DNA of 64,000 bases, taken from contig CANMEQ010000004.1 in the NCBI GenBank assembly GCA_947497065.1, positions 62,001 through 126,000 of the forward strand, written 5' to 3'. Below the pieces are notes generated by a model. That model did no database searches and was not told the origin of the DNA. It saw only the letters and a list, made by a program, of their open reading frames with translations. How positions within the stretch are numbered: position 1 is the first letter of the stretch; each line of letters starts with the position of its first letter. Positions 54,638 to 63,885 of the stretch are shown one piece after another. Origin of the DNA: an uncultured Paracoccaceae bacterium. GTDB taxonomy: Bacteria; Pseudomonadota; Alphaproteobacteria; Rhodobacterales; Rhodobacteraceae. The translations under genes and the position numbers were made by a program.

Positions 54638-55210
54638 TCACAGGAAAACCAGCCCCGAAAATATAAGCAGGCACAGCGCCATACACCGCATAAATATGCG
54701 CCATATATCTGGGTTTAAAAGCAATGATTTTAGCAAGGCGCCAGCAGAGCTCCAAAACAAGCAGACACCCAAATTTGTGATCGAGAACACGACCGCCAAT
54801 GTCATTGCTAGCCTAAATGGAGACAAATCTGAAAGCATCGCAGATGCTGCAATAGATACGGCCCAAATTTTTGGGTTAACCCATTGGAACAAAATAGCTT
54901 CGCTGAATGTAAATGGGCGTTCTGACTGCTTTGACAATGTTGGCTTGGCATTCCAAAGGGTCCACGCCATCCACGCGATCCAAGCTGATGAAACCGCCAT
55001 CAACGCAATACGCAACCAAGGCACAGCGCCAACGACTGTACCGAGCCCAAGGCCTGTCACAAATGCAATTACACCGACGCCGAAAGCAACGCCAAACAAG
55101 TGTGGTCGAGTGGCCCTAAACCCAAATCGAGCGCCCGACGCTGTCAACAGGATCACATTGGGCCCCGGCGAGAAAAGCCCTAAAAAGACGAACGCGATCA
55201 GCGCCGTCAT
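54638..55210 (-). CDS. LysE/RhtB family amino-acid exporter
   Basis: 190-aa membrane protein with about six hydrophobic segments. The family motif FSPGPNVILLTASGARFGFR (about 13-32) is present. Exports amino acids or related metabolites; substrate unknown. Overlaps cca by 4 nt, so co-transcribed in the hslO-to-rRNA methyltransferase run. Confidence 0.88.
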   Translation of the reverse strand: MTALIAFVFLGLFSPGPNVILLTASGARFGFRATRPHLFGVAFGVGVIAFVTGLGLGTVVGAVPWLRIALMAVSSAWIAWMAWTLWNAKPTLSKQSERPFTFSEAILFQWVNPKIWAVSIAASAMLSDLSPFRLAMTLAVVFSITNLGVCLFWSSAGALLKSLLLNPDIWRIFMRCMALCLLIFSGLVFL

Positions 55211-56454
55211 GATAGCCCCAGCAATGCATCTTTGGTCAGCGTAAAGTCAGAAGCGATCCAAATTGTTTCCAGCTCTTTGATCTTGTCACCAAGTGCCTTT
55301 CCCGAAATATCTGGCATGAGATCCGACGCAGCGATCGGAAACGTAGCGCTTCCCCCACGCCAGACCGCATCAATCTGACTTTGGTCGAACGGTTGCAGTA
55401 AAGACGCCCAGCGCAACAACAAGCAATGAATACCGGGCCAAGCGCCGTGCCGATATCCCAATTCATGCGCAGGGACGGTGCTTCCAGCCTCGCGCCGAAC
55501 CCGCTCAATCTTTCGGGCGACTTCGTTGGAAAGGCGCAATCGATCTTGTACGTTCTCAGCCCCCAGCGCAGCCAAGCGCGTGGCAAGATCCTGCGGTGGT
55601 AGCATCCGGCCCTCGATGGGGTATTGCTCCTCTAAGTCAATCAAGCGCGCCAAGGTGGTGGATGTTGCACCGGGCAAAATCTGCATCAGAACGCCCGTAT
55701 GTTCCATTGAGCCAATGATCGGTGCTGGATCGAAATCCATAATCAGCTTGCAAATTTCAACCCCGATCCGTTCTTTGGAAACACGCGCCAATCCATCAGA
55801 GAGCATCGCACAGGCTGCTAACCCATCAGCATCGACACCATGCGCCCGATCGCCATGCGTCGATGTAAATCGGAAAAACCGCAAAATGCGCAGATAGTCC
55901 TCTTCAATACGCTGCATCGGGTCACCAATGAACCGAATGCGACGTGCAGCTAGATCGCGTGACCCACCAACGATATCGTTCACCTGCCCCTCGCGATCCA
56001 CGTAAAACGCGTTGATCGTAAAATCACGTCGCTCGGCATCTTCTTCGATACTATCCGAGAACGCGATTTTAGCATGCCGCCCATCTGTTTCGACGTCCGC
56101 CCGAAACGTAGTGATTTCATACCCGAACGGCGAATTTGGCGGCATGGCAGTGATGGTTCCGTGCTCAATTCCCGTCGGCAAAGCTTTCCAGGATTTCCCG
56201 CTGAGCGTGAGCGATTCAATAATCTGGACCGTTTCATCAGGCCGCGCGCTCGTAGATAGATCAACGTCTGACACATGACGGTTCAAAATGGTGTCACGAA
56301 CACAACCACCGACGGCATAGATTTGAAAACCAGCATTTTCAAACGCGCGCATCAGGTCCTGTAGAGACGCCTCTACCAACCAGTGTGGACTTCCGAGATG
56401 ACGCAGAAGGCCGTCTTGCGTCCACGTGGATTGAGCAAGTTCGGTCAAATCCAT
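55207..56454 (-). CDS. cca: CCA tRNA nucleotidyltransferase / poly(A) polymerase family
   Basis: 415-aa class II nucleotidyltransferase. GGCVRD at residues 49-54 and the catalytic DVD (63-65), then RRDFTINAFYVD and the flexible-loop EDYLRILRFFRFTS. Adds or repairs the 3' CCA of tRNAs. The ATG overlaps the NUDIX gene 3' end by 10 nt. Whether it is CCA-adding or poly(A) polymerase cannot be told for certain, but the alphaproteobacterial form at this position is usually the CCA enzyme. Confidence 0.9.
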   Translation of the reverse strand: MDLTELAQSTWTQDGLLRHLGSPHWLVEASLQDLMRAFENAGFQIYAVGGCVRDTILNRHVSDVDLSTSARPDETVQIIESLTLSGKSWKALPTGIEHGTITAMPPNSPFGYEITTFRADVETDGRHAKIAFSDSIEEDAERRDFTINAFYVDREGQVNDIVGGSRDLAARRIRFIGDPMQRIEEDYLRILRFFRFTSTHGDRAHGVDADGLAACAMLSDGLARVSKERIGVEICKLIMDFDPAPIIGSMEHTGVLMQILPGATSTTLARLIDLEEQYPIEGRMLPPQDLATRLAALGAENVQDRLRLSNEVARKIERVRREAGSTVPAHELGYRHGAWPGIHCLLLRWASLLQPFDQSQIDAVWRGGSATFPIAASDLMPDISGKALGDKIKELETIWIASDFTLTKDALLGLS

Positions 56455-57038
56455 TTCTCCGCCAATCCGTGCAGCATTCGGGCTGTCGCACCCCAGATAT
56501 AATAGGGGCCATAGGGCACTGTATAGTAATGCCTTTGGTGACCCTGCCAGCGTCGACCTTCGATTGCGAAGTTCACTACATCTGTGACATGGGTCAACGG
56601 GACTTTAAAAACCTCCGCCACCTCCCCAGCTTCGGGTGTGAATGTCAGCCCAGATGGGACAATCCCAACAATTGGTGTTGCGATATAATTTGAAACCGTT
56701 TCATGGCTGGGCAATTGACCAAGCACTGTTACGTCCTTTGGATTTAACCCAATTTCTTCTTCTGCTTCGCGTAAAGCCGTATGCACCAAATCTCGATCTG
56801 TGTTGTCCTGCCGACCACCTGGAAACGCGATCTGGCCGGCGTGGTGCTTCAGCTTGGTAGATCGTTTTGTCAGGATAAGTTCGGCATCGGCTGTCACCGC
56901 AACCAAAACAGCCGCGCGCTTTAACGGCGGCCTTTTGGGAAGCACCAGATCAGGGTTTAGATCAAAATCTGAAGAACTCTGTCGCGCGTGTTCGATAGCG
57001 CGACAAAGTTTTTCCTTCAGATGATCAGGATTTCGCAT
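56445..57038 (-). CDS. CoA pyrophosphatase-like NUDIX hydrolase
   Basis: 197 aa. NUDIX box GGRQDNTDRDLVHTALREAE (near 72-91, then EEIGL). The preceding KLKHHAGQIAFPGGR and the following TPIVGIVP match the CoA diphosphatase (NudL-type) family. The start at 57038 (MRNPDHL) overlaps hslO by 14 nt and has GGAAGG upstream; an alternative start at 57059 is weaker. Between hslO and cca. Confidence 0.88.
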   Translation of the reverse strand: MRNPDHLKEKLCRAIEHARQSSSDFDLNPDLVLPKRPPLKRAAVLVAVTADAELILTKRSTKLKHHAGQIAFPGGRQDNTDRDLVHTALREAEEEIGLNPKDVTVLGQLPSHETVSNYIATPIVGIVPSGLTFTPEAGEVAEVFKVPLTHVTDVVNFAIEGRRWQGHQRHYYTVPYGPYYIWGATARMLHGLAEKWI

Positions 57039-58023
57039 CCGGACCTTCCGTCGCTTCAAAACCTAAAGTCTTAGGTTCAAATACGTAGTGTGACCCACAA
57101 AATTGGCAGTCTGCAGTCACGGTGCCTTCATCAGTCGTCATCGTAGAAATATCTTTTGCAGAATATATCGAGAGCGATTGGCGAACTTTATCTTCAGAGC
57201 ATGAACATCCGAACTTGACCGGTTGCGGATCGAAAATGCGTGGTGCGTCTTCGTGAAACAGCCGTACCAGCAGATCCGTTGGATGAACTGAGGGCCCAAT
57301 CAGCTCCATCTCTTCAGCTGTCCGCATCAGAATGTTTGCACGGTTCCAGTTTTCACCTTCGTCATCCGTCAAAAGATCTTCTGCGGTTGTAAGGCCTTCA
57401 TCTGGTTGCGCGCCCGGATTTGCCAAGGGCGAGGCTTTGGGCATTGCTTGCAACATGATGCCTCCGGCCCGCCACCCTTCTGACTGACCTGCGATTGTTG
57501 ATTTGCCATAGGTCAATTGAAACGATGTCGGCAGTTGTTCTGATTGGGCGAAGTAGGCTTCAGCACAGGCCGCGAGAGAGTCACCCGCAATAGGCGTGAC
57601 ACCTTGATACGGTGTGTTGCCTTCCCCTTGGTCAATCAAGATTGCGAAATAACCTTTGCCGATCTGACCAAAACCCTCGCCGTTCGGGTCAATTCGTTCC
57701 TTATCGTAACTCGCGTATGCGCGAATACGGCCCGGCTCACCATCTTTGGTCGGGCCATAATAATCGGTTGCGATCAAACGCGCGGGCCCATCACCTCGCA
57801 CCTGCAAAGACAATTTCCAACGCAATTTGATCGTTTGACCGATCAAAGCGGTAAGCAATGCCATTTCAGCAACCAAAGCTTCAACTGCAGGCGGATAATC
57901 GTGTTGCTCTAAAACCTGATCCAGCACACCATCAAGACGCGCAACGCGCCCACGGATATCAGAACGGTCAAGTTGGAATGGCAGGACGGTATCATCCCAC
58001 GTGATGGTTGATGCTGTGGTCAT
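57025..58023 (-). CDS. hslO: Redox-regulated chaperone Hsp33
   Basis: Holdase activated when oxidation releases zinc from four Cys. 332 aa. The C-terminal switch is complete: CSC (about 262-264) and CQFC (about 302-305). GRGPARLIATDYYG-type N-terminal core is present (GDGPARLIATDYYG). It heads a leftward run of genes. A heat-shock-like promoter element lies upstream (58064-58092). Confidence 0.95.
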   Translation of the reverse strand: MTTASTITWDDTVLPFQLDRSDIRGRVARLDGVLDQVLEQHDYPPAVEALVAEMALLTALIGQTIKLRWKLSLQVRGDGPARLIATDYYGPTKDGEPGRIRAYASYDKERIDPNGEGFGQIGKGYFAILIDQGEGNTPYQGVTPIAGDSLAACAEAYFAQSEQLPTSFQLTYGKSTIAGQSEGWRAGGIMLQAMPKASPLANPGAQPDEGLTTAEDLLTDDEGENWNRANILMRTAEEMELIGPSVHPTDLLVRLFHEDAPRIFDPQPVKFGCSCSEDKVRQSLSIYSAKDISTMTTDEGTVTADCQFCGSHYVFEPKTLGFEATEGPDAKS

Positions 58024-58063
58024 TTGGCTTTCCTAACAAGTCAGGGATTGGCATACCGCGTCC

Positions 58064-58092
58064 ATATAGGCGTCACAAGGTGAGGTAAAAAG
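58064..58092 (-). promoter_or_regulatory. Possible RpoH-type promoter of hslO
   Basis: On the minus strand CTTTTT (58092-58087), 16 nt, CCTATAT (58070-58064). The -10 and spacing equal those of the dnaK element (CTTGCA-N16-CCTATATA), but the -35 matches only at CTT. About 40 nt before the hslO ATG. Confidence 0.35.
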
Positions 58093-58095
58093 GGC

Positions 58096-58539
58096 ATGAT
58101 CAAACGTTACGGCGAACGGGTAAACCCAGATATGCAATATAAGCCCCGTCCAGGGGCCTACGTTATTCTGCAACGAGGCCAGGATTTGCTTCTTACAGCG
58201 CAAGATGGAGACCGACTGCCTGCGCCAGAAATTCAACTTCCAGGTGGTGGAATTGATGCGGGTGAACATGTTTTACCTGCGTTGCACCGTGAAGTGATGG
58301 AAGAAACCGGTTGGCACATGGACAAGCCTGTACGCCTTGGCGCCTTTCGCCGGTTTGTGTTTATGCCCGATTACGATATGTGGGCCGAGAAAATTTGCAC
58401 GATTTACTGGTCGCAGCCGACACTAAGAATGGGCCAGCCTTTGGAAAAAGAGCACCAAGCAATTTGGGTTCCGATGGTGGAGGCCCCTGCGCTGTTGTCC
58501 AATGAGGGTGATGCGGCGTTCGTGGCTAGCTTGCTCTAG
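58096..58539 (+). CDS. NUDIX hydrolase
   Basis: 147 aa with a NUDIX box GGGIDAGEHVLPALHREVME (about 51-70, then ETGWH). Substrate unknown; IKRYGERVNPDMQYKPRPGAY at the start is not diagnostic. AAAGGGC just before the ATG. Divergent from hslO, 49 nt ahead of argG on the same strand. Confidence 0.88.
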   Translation: MIKRYGERVNPDMQYKPRPGAYVILQRGQDLLLTAQDGDRLPAPEIQLPGGGIDAGEHVLPALHREVMEETGWHMDKPVRLGAFRRFVFMPDYDMWAEKICTIYWSQPTLRMGQPLEKEHQAIWVPMVEAPALLSNEGDAAFVASLL

Positions 58540-58588
58540 CGCTTGGTTCGGTGTAATGCGCGCCTAACCAGCCTTAGGAGTAACGCTA

Positions 58589-59812
58589 ATGTCCGCACCA
58601 AAGAAAGTCGTCCTTGCCTATTCAGGCGGTTTGGACACCTCTATCATTTTGAAATGGTTGCAGACCGAGTACGATTGCGAAGTCGTGACGTTCACTGCCG
58701 ACCTCGGTCAAGGTGAAGAGCTAGAACCAGCGCGCAAAAAAGCAGAACTTCTTGGCATTAAACCGGAAAACATCTTTATCGAGGATGTTCGCGAAGAATT
58801 CGTGCGCGATTTTGTATTCCCAATGTTTCGTGCCAATGCCTTGTACGAAGGCTTGTACCTGCTAGGCACCTCTATCGCTCGCCCGCTCATTTCTAAACGT
58901 TTGGTCGAAATTGCTGCGGAAACGGGAGCAGATGCTGTTTCCCACGGAGCGACTGGCAAAGGGAACGATCAGGTGCGTTTTGAGCTAAGCGCCTACGCCT
59001 TGAATCCAGACATCAAAGTGATCGCCCCTTGGCGTGAGTGGGACCTTTCCAGCCGTACCAAACTGCTGGCATTCGCCGAAGAGCACCAGATCCCGATTGC
59101 GAAAGACAAACGTGGCGAAGCTCCGTTCAGTGTTGATGCGAACTTGTTGCACACATCTTCTGAAGGTAAAGTTCTTGAAGACCCAGCAGATATGGCGCCA
59201 GAGTATGTCTACCAGCGGACTGTAGCGCCTGAAGATGCGCCTGAGACACCCGAAGTGATCGAAGTAACATTCGAAAAAGGCGATGCTGTCGCCATCAACG
59301 GCGAAGCAATGTCCCCGGCGACTATTCTGACCAAGCTGAACGAACTCGGCGGAAAACACGGTATTGGCCGTTTGGATTTCGTCGAAAACCGTTTCGTTGG
59401 AATGAAATCCCGCGGCATCTATGAAACTCCGGGCGGCACAGTATTACTGGAAGCCCACCGTGGCATTGAGCAAATCACGCTGGACAGCGGTGCAGGGCAT
59501 CTGAAAGACAGCCTCATGCCGCGCTACGCCGAACTGATTTACAACGGTTTCTGGTTCTCACCTGAGCGTGAAATGCTTCAGGCCGCGATCGATAAATCCC
59601 AAGAGCACGTCAGCGGTACAGTTGCGTTGAAACTCTATAAAGGTTCAGTGAATTGCGTTGGCCGTTGGTCTGATCACTCGCTGTATTCCGAAGCACACGT
59701 CACGTTCGAAGACGATGCAGGCGCATATGACCAAAAAGATGCAGCGGGCTTCATTCAGTTGAACGCGCTACGTCTCAAGCTGCTCGCCGCGCGAGACCGC
59801 CGTTTGAAATAA
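58589..59812 (+). CDS. argG: Argininosuccinate synthase
   Basis: Condenses citrulline and aspartate using ATP in arginine synthesis. 407 aa, usual length. PP-loop [15 protein letters not shown] (9-23), [15 protein letters not shown] (about 117-131), and the citrulline-binding [14 protein letters not shown] (about 271). TAGGAG lies before the ATG. Followed by a strong terminator; monocistronic or with the NUDIX gene. Confidence 0.98.
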   Translation: MSAPKKVVLAYSGGLDTSIILKWLQTEYDCEVVTFTADLGQGEELEPARKKAELLGIKPENIFIEDVREEFVRDFVFPMFRANALYEGLYLLGTSIARPLISKRLVEIAAETGADAVSHGATGKGNDQVRFELSAYALNPDIKVIAPWREWDLSSRTKLLAFAEEHQIPIAKDKRGEAPFSVDANLLHTSSEGKVLEDPADMAPEYVYQRTVAPEDAPETPEVIEVTFEKGDAVAINGEAMSPATILTKLNELGGKHGIGRLDFVENRFVGMKSRGIYETPGGTVLLEAHRGIEQITLDSGAGHLKDSLMPRYAELIYNGFWFSPEREMLQAAIDKSQEHVSGTVALKLYKGSVNCVGRWSDHSLYSEAHVTFEDDAGAYDQKDAAGFIQLNALRLKLLAARDRRLK

Positions 59813-59841
59813 CGTCGCAACGTCATAGTTGAAAAGCTTTC

Positions 59842-59872
59842 AAAATGCCCGCCAATTGAGCGGGCATTTTTT
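59842..59872 (+). terminator. Intrinsic terminator of argG
   Basis: Perfect 11-bp stem AAAATGCCCGC (59842-59852) / GCGGGCATTTT (59860-59870), 7-nt loop, T-run to 59872. It ends 12 nt before the SCP2 gene start. Confidence 0.9.
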
Positions 59873-59884
59873 GGGAAAAACAAC

Positions 59885-60169
59885 ATGTTAAATGATCTTC
59901 TACCAAAGCTTCAGCAAGCGCTGGAAACAAAGTCTTTTGAAGGAAGCTTAAAATTCGACTGCGGTGCAGATGGTGTTATCGTTCTGGCTGATGGAACTGC
60001 TACGAATATCGACCGAGAAACGGATTGCAATTTGAAGATGTCGCAAGACAACGTCATGAAACTTTTGACCGGAAAACTAAACCCTATGACGGCTGTTATG
60101 ATGGGCAAAATCAAAATCAGCGGAAACCCAGCTGTCGCGATGAAGCTAGCTGACCTTCTAAAGGCTTAG
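59885..60169 (+). CDS. SCP-2 sterol-transfer-like small protein
   Basis: 94-aa protein of the SCP2 fold: LKFDCGADGVIVLADGTA, CNLKMSQDNVMKLLTGKLNPMTAVMMGKIKISGN, AMKLADLL. These domains bind lipids or acyl-CoA in a hydrophobic tunnel; the bacterial role is not defined. It starts right after the argG terminator and its 3' end overlaps the convergent ribokinase gene by 12 nt. Confidence 0.88.
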   Translation: MLNDLLPKLQQALETKSFEGSLKFDCGADGVIVLADGTATNIDRETDCNLKMSQDNVMKLLTGKLNPMTAVMMGKIKISGNPAVAMKLADLLKA

Positions 60170-61024
60170 GTTTCGAACCTCTGACAAATCTGGAATAACA
60201 TCTGCGGTGCCATGCCGCGTCACCATTATCGCGGCGGCCTTCGTTGCGACTTCTAAAGCCTGACGCATAGGTTGCCCTCGATCCAGACCAGCGAGAACAT
60301 AGCCTGTAAACGTATCCCCAGCACCCGTTGTATCTACGGGTTCGACATAAATAGGGTCTATTCGTACCGGCCCTTCTGTCCCGTACCAAGTGGCACCATC
60401 GGCCCCCTTCGTAACAATCACATCTGCAACGTCCAAATCTGTTGGACCTTGGCCCGTTGCTGCCTTCAATTGTTTGGCTTCGATCTCGTTCAAGATCAAA
60501 AAATCTAAGAATGGCAGCAACGGCTTGGTTGCTTTAGCGTCGAACGGCGCAGCCGCATAGGCTACCTTTAATCCCATTTTCTGGGCAAGCTTTACGCCCT
60601 CAAGCTGAAGGTTCACCTCGTTCTGGGTAACAAACCAATCGCCTGTTTCAGCCTGTGTTAGAGCCTCTTTGATGGTATCGTCGGGGATCGCGCGATTGGC
60701 ACCTGGGTAGACAACAATCCCGTTCTCGCCGTCATTCGCAACAAAAATTAGCGCATGAGCAGTTTCTGTATCAACCTGTGCAATAGCACGCGTATCGACA
60801 CCGTATTCCATTAACCGATCCACTGCCCAGCGACCATCAGGGCCAACGGCTCCAATATGTCTGATATGTGTCCCTGCTCGCGCCGCGGCAACAGACATGT
60901 TCGCGCCCTTACCACCGAGGTAAACTTGCCGATTGCTCCCATCCAAGGTTTCCCCCGGAGCCGGAATATGCGGCACTGAATACACATAATCGGCATTGAT
61001 GCCGCCAAGGTTCCAAATTGTCAT
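60158..61024 (-). CDS. rbsK: Ribokinase / PfkB family sugar kinase
   Basis: 288 aa. PfkB signatures: GGKGANMSVAAARAG (about 33-47) and the catalytic-base motif DTTGAGDTFTGYVLAG (about 231-246). N-terminal GGINADYVYSVPHIPAPGE is ribokinase-like. Phosphorylates ribose or a similar sugar; no rbs transporter is adjacent, so substrate is inferred. Confidence 0.85.
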   Translation of the reverse strand: MTIWNLGGINADYVYSVPHIPAPGETLDGSNRQVYLGGKGANMSVAAARAGTHIRHIGAVGPDGRWAVDRLMEYGVDTRAIAQVDTETAHALIFVANDGENGIVVYPGANRAIPDDTIKEALTQAETGDWFVTQNEVNLQLEGVKLAQKMGLKVAYAAAPFDAKATKPLLPFLDFLILNEIEAKQLKAATGQGPTDLDVADVIVTKGADGATWYGTEGPVRIDPIYVEPVDTTGAGDTFTGYVLAGLDRGQPMRQALEVATKAAAIMVTRHGTADVIPDLSEVRNLSL

Positions 61025-61257
61025 CTACTACGCCATGCTTTGGGCACGAATTGCCAGGTTGAGAAAATCGTTCATCGTTCATGCATTTGAACAAAACTGA
61101 AGGGGAGGGTATATCCCTGCTAAGATCTGTCCGATAGCCGCCAAAACAACTTTTTATTACACCTACCTCTTCGGAATCGAAGTCGTCGTGGCAGACTTTT
61201 GCGCTTTCGTCGATAACGCTGCACCGATAAGTTGGGCACGTAAATGTCGGGGGACTT

Positions 61258-63885
61258 ATGAGCAGCACAGTCACGCCAATGATGGCCCAATACCTAGAAA
61301 TCAAGGCGGACCATACCGACGCATTGTTGTTCTATCGGATGGGTGACTTTTACGAGCTGTTCTTCGATGACGCAGTCGCCGCTGCGGGCGCGCTCGATAT
61401 AGCGCTTACGAAGCGCGGAAAACATCTTGGCGAAGATATCGCGATGTGTGGGGTCCCATTTCACGCCGCCGAAGGATACTTGCTGACTCTGATCCGAAAG
61501 GGCCATCGCGTTGCGGTTTGTGAACAGTTGGAAAGTCCTGCTGAAGCGAAGAAGCGGGGCTATAAATCAGTTGTGAAGCGGGGGGTAACACGTGTTGTCA
61601 CACCTGGAACTCTCACTGAAGATTCCTTGCTAGACGCACGGCGCCACAATTTTCTCGCTGCTTTTGCAAATGTTCGCGGGGAAGGGGCGTTGGCCTGGGT
61701 TGATATTTCAACAGGGGCATTTTCGGTCTTGGTATGCGACGCCGCAAACCTCGGCCCAGAGCTTGCCAGACTGACGCCAAAGGAGGTCTTAATTTCCGAG
61801 GCCAATGAAGCAGGTTTCAGTGGGATTATCGAAGACTCAGGTGCATCAATTACAGTTTTGGGCAATGCGGCGTTTGACAGCACAAACGGCGAAAAACGGT
61901 TAAGCAGTGTCTATTCTGTTTCTTCGATGGGAGGTTTCGGATCTTTCGATCGCTGTGAAATCGCGGCAATGTCAGCCATCGTTGAATATCTGGATATCAC
62001 TCAAAAAGGGAAATTGCCGCTACTGCGCCCGCCAGTGCGAGAGGCTCGTGATGCCGCAATGCAGATTGATGCATCAACGCGAAAATCACTTGAGTTGACG
62101 CATGGGACCGCTGGCGCACGATCTGGGTCGCTTCTGTCTACAATTGATAGAACACAGACAGCTGGTGGCGCGCGTTTGCTTGAGCGCAGACTTTCTTCGC
62201 CGTCCCGAGACTTGGAACAAATAAACGACCGACAGGATGCTGTTTCTTGGTGTTTAGATAATCCCCAAATAGCAGCACTGCTAGAAGATCGGCTGCGAGA
62301 GGTTCCCGATCTAGATCGCGCGCTTTCTCGACTTTCACTTGATCGAGGCGGTCCGAGAGATATGACTGCCGTCCGCGGGGCGATTGCCCAGGCAGAACAG
62401 ATCGCTGATGCGTTGCCAGATAGTTTGCCCACGGTTTTGGTCGATGCAGCGAAGAATTTAACAGGGCAGGGCGAGCTGTTGGATTTGCTTGATGCTGCAC
62501 TTGTGGCCGAACCCCCAATGCTGGCCCGTGATGGAGGGTTCATCGCTTCGGGCTACGATAGCGATCTAGATGAGTTCCGGTCACTTCGTGACGAAGGCCG
62601 ATCTGTAATTGCACAGATGCAAACGAGATACGCGGAACTGGCAGATGTCACCGCGCTCAAAATCAAACACAACAATGTATTGGGTTATTTTGTCGAGGTT
62701 ACCGCGACGCATTCGGAAAAAATGCTCTCGTCTCCGCTTTCAGACACCTTCATACACCGGCAGACCACCGCAAATCAGGTTAGGTTCACAACGGTTGAAC
62801 TCTCAGAGCTTGAAACGAGAATCTTGAATGCTGGTGGTCAGTGCCTAGAAATCGAGAAAAGGCTCTATTCCAGCTTAAAGGATGCAATTCTTGCGCAGGC
62901 AGCGCAGCTTTTCACCCTCGCTCGCGGGCTGGCAGAATTTGATCTATGTGCCGCGCTTGCACGCCTAGCCCGCGAAGAAAATTGGGTGCGCCCGAACATG
63001 ACAACTGGTCGAGAGTTTTCCATTTCCGGCGGCCGCCACCCAGTTGTCGAAGCTGCGCTACGGCCCAGCGGGACATCTTTTGTAGCGAATGATTGTGACC
63101 TAAGCGCAGATTCGATTTGGCTGCTAACGGGCCCCAACATGGCCGGTAAGTCCACATATCTGCGGCAGAATGCATTGATTGCGATCCTTGCACAAATGGG
63201 GGGGTTTGTACCCGCGACGGAAGCAAAAATCGGTATAGTTAGTCAGGTTTTTAGTCGAGTCGGCGCCTCAGATGATCTCAGTAAGGGCCAATCGACGTTC
63301 ATGGTCGAGATGGTTGAGACCGCTGCTATCCTAAACCAAGCTGACGACCGCGCGCTCGTTATCCTTGATGAGATTGGACGCGGAACAGCAACCTATGATG
63401 GTCTATCCATCGCTTGGGCGACCCTGGAGCATTTGCATGACGTAAATCGATGCCGTGCACTGTTTGCGACGCACTACCATGAAATGACCCAGCTTTCAGA
63501 AAAGCTCGACACGGTGGCCAACGCGACGGTCACGGTAAAAGAGTGGGAAGGCGACGTAATTTTCCTGCATGAGGTCACACGTGGAACAGCCGATCGGTCT
63601 TACGGCGTTCAGGTCGCTCGGTTAGCCGGCCTTCCGCCTATGGTCGTTGATCGAGCTAAAGTTGTTTTGGAAGCCTTGGAGAAAGGCGAACGCGAAGGAA
63701 AACAAAAGGCGGTAATTGATGATCTACCTCTCTTCAGCGCCGCGCCAACGCCTCCACCGCAAACAAAAACCGCGCCATCCGAAGTGGAGGCGCGGCTAAA
63801 GAATGTTTTGCCAGACGATCTTTCGCCCAAAGCAGCTCTTGATTTAGTTTATGAACTGCGAGGTATGGTTAGCTCTTCGGAGTAG
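61258..63885 (+). CDS. mutS: DNA mismatch repair protein MutS
   Basis: Recognises mismatches and starts methyl-directed repair with MutL. 875 aa. N-terminal mismatch-binding domain with the FYELF motif (Phe-X-Glu, about 31-35), connector and lever domains, then the ABC-type ATPase: Walker A GPNMAGKSTYLRQ (about 624-636), Walker B VILDEIGRGTAT and FATHYHEMT. C-terminal tetramerisation region near 830-870. Start ATG at 61258 has GGGGG upstream. Its last 17 nt overlap grpE on the other strand. Confidence 0.98.
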   Translation: MSSTVTPMMAQYLEIKADHTDALLFYRMGDFYELFFDDAVAAAGALDIALTKRGKHLGEDIAMCGVPFHAAEGYLLTLIRKGHRVAVCEQLESPAEAKKRGYKSVVKRGVTRVVTPGTLTEDSLLDARRHNFLAAFANVRGEGALAWVDISTGAFSVLVCDAANLGPELARLTPKEVLISEANEAGFSGIIEDSGASITVLGNAAFDSTNGEKRLSSVYSVSSMGGFGSFDRCEIAAMSAIVEYLDITQKGKLPLLRPPVREARDAAMQIDASTRKSLELTHGTAGARSGSLLSTIDRTQTAGGARLLERRLSSPSRDLEQINDRQDAVSWCLDNPQIAALLEDRLREVPDLDRALSRLSLDRGGPRDMTAVRGAIAQAEQIADALPDSLPTVLVDAAKNLTGQGELLDLLDAALVAEPPMLARDGGFIASGYDSDLDEFRSLRDEGRSVIAQMQTRYAELADVTALKIKHNNVLGYFVEVTATHSEKMLSSPLSDTFIHRQTTANQVRFTTVELSELETRILNAGGQCLEIEKRLYSSLKDAILAQAAQLFTLARGLAEFDLCAALARLAREENWVRPNMTTGREFSISGGRHPVVEAALRPSGTSFVANDCDLSADSIWLLTGPNMAGKSTYLRQNALIAILAQMGGFVPATEAKIGIVSQVFSRVGASDDLSKGQSTFMVEMVETAAILNQADDRALVILDEIGRGTATYDGLSIAWATLEHLHDVNRCRALFATHYHEMTQLSEKLDTVANATVTVKEWEGDVIFLHEVTRGTADRSYGVQVARLAGLPPMVVDRAKVVLEALEKGEREGKQKAVIDDLPLFSAAPTPPPQTKTAPSEVEARLKNVLPDDLSPKAALDLVYELRGMVSSSE

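Noticed and set aside
54696-55244. A 182-aa open frame antisense to lysE
   Set aside because: Shadow of lysE; the membrane-protein codon pattern on the minus strand explains it.
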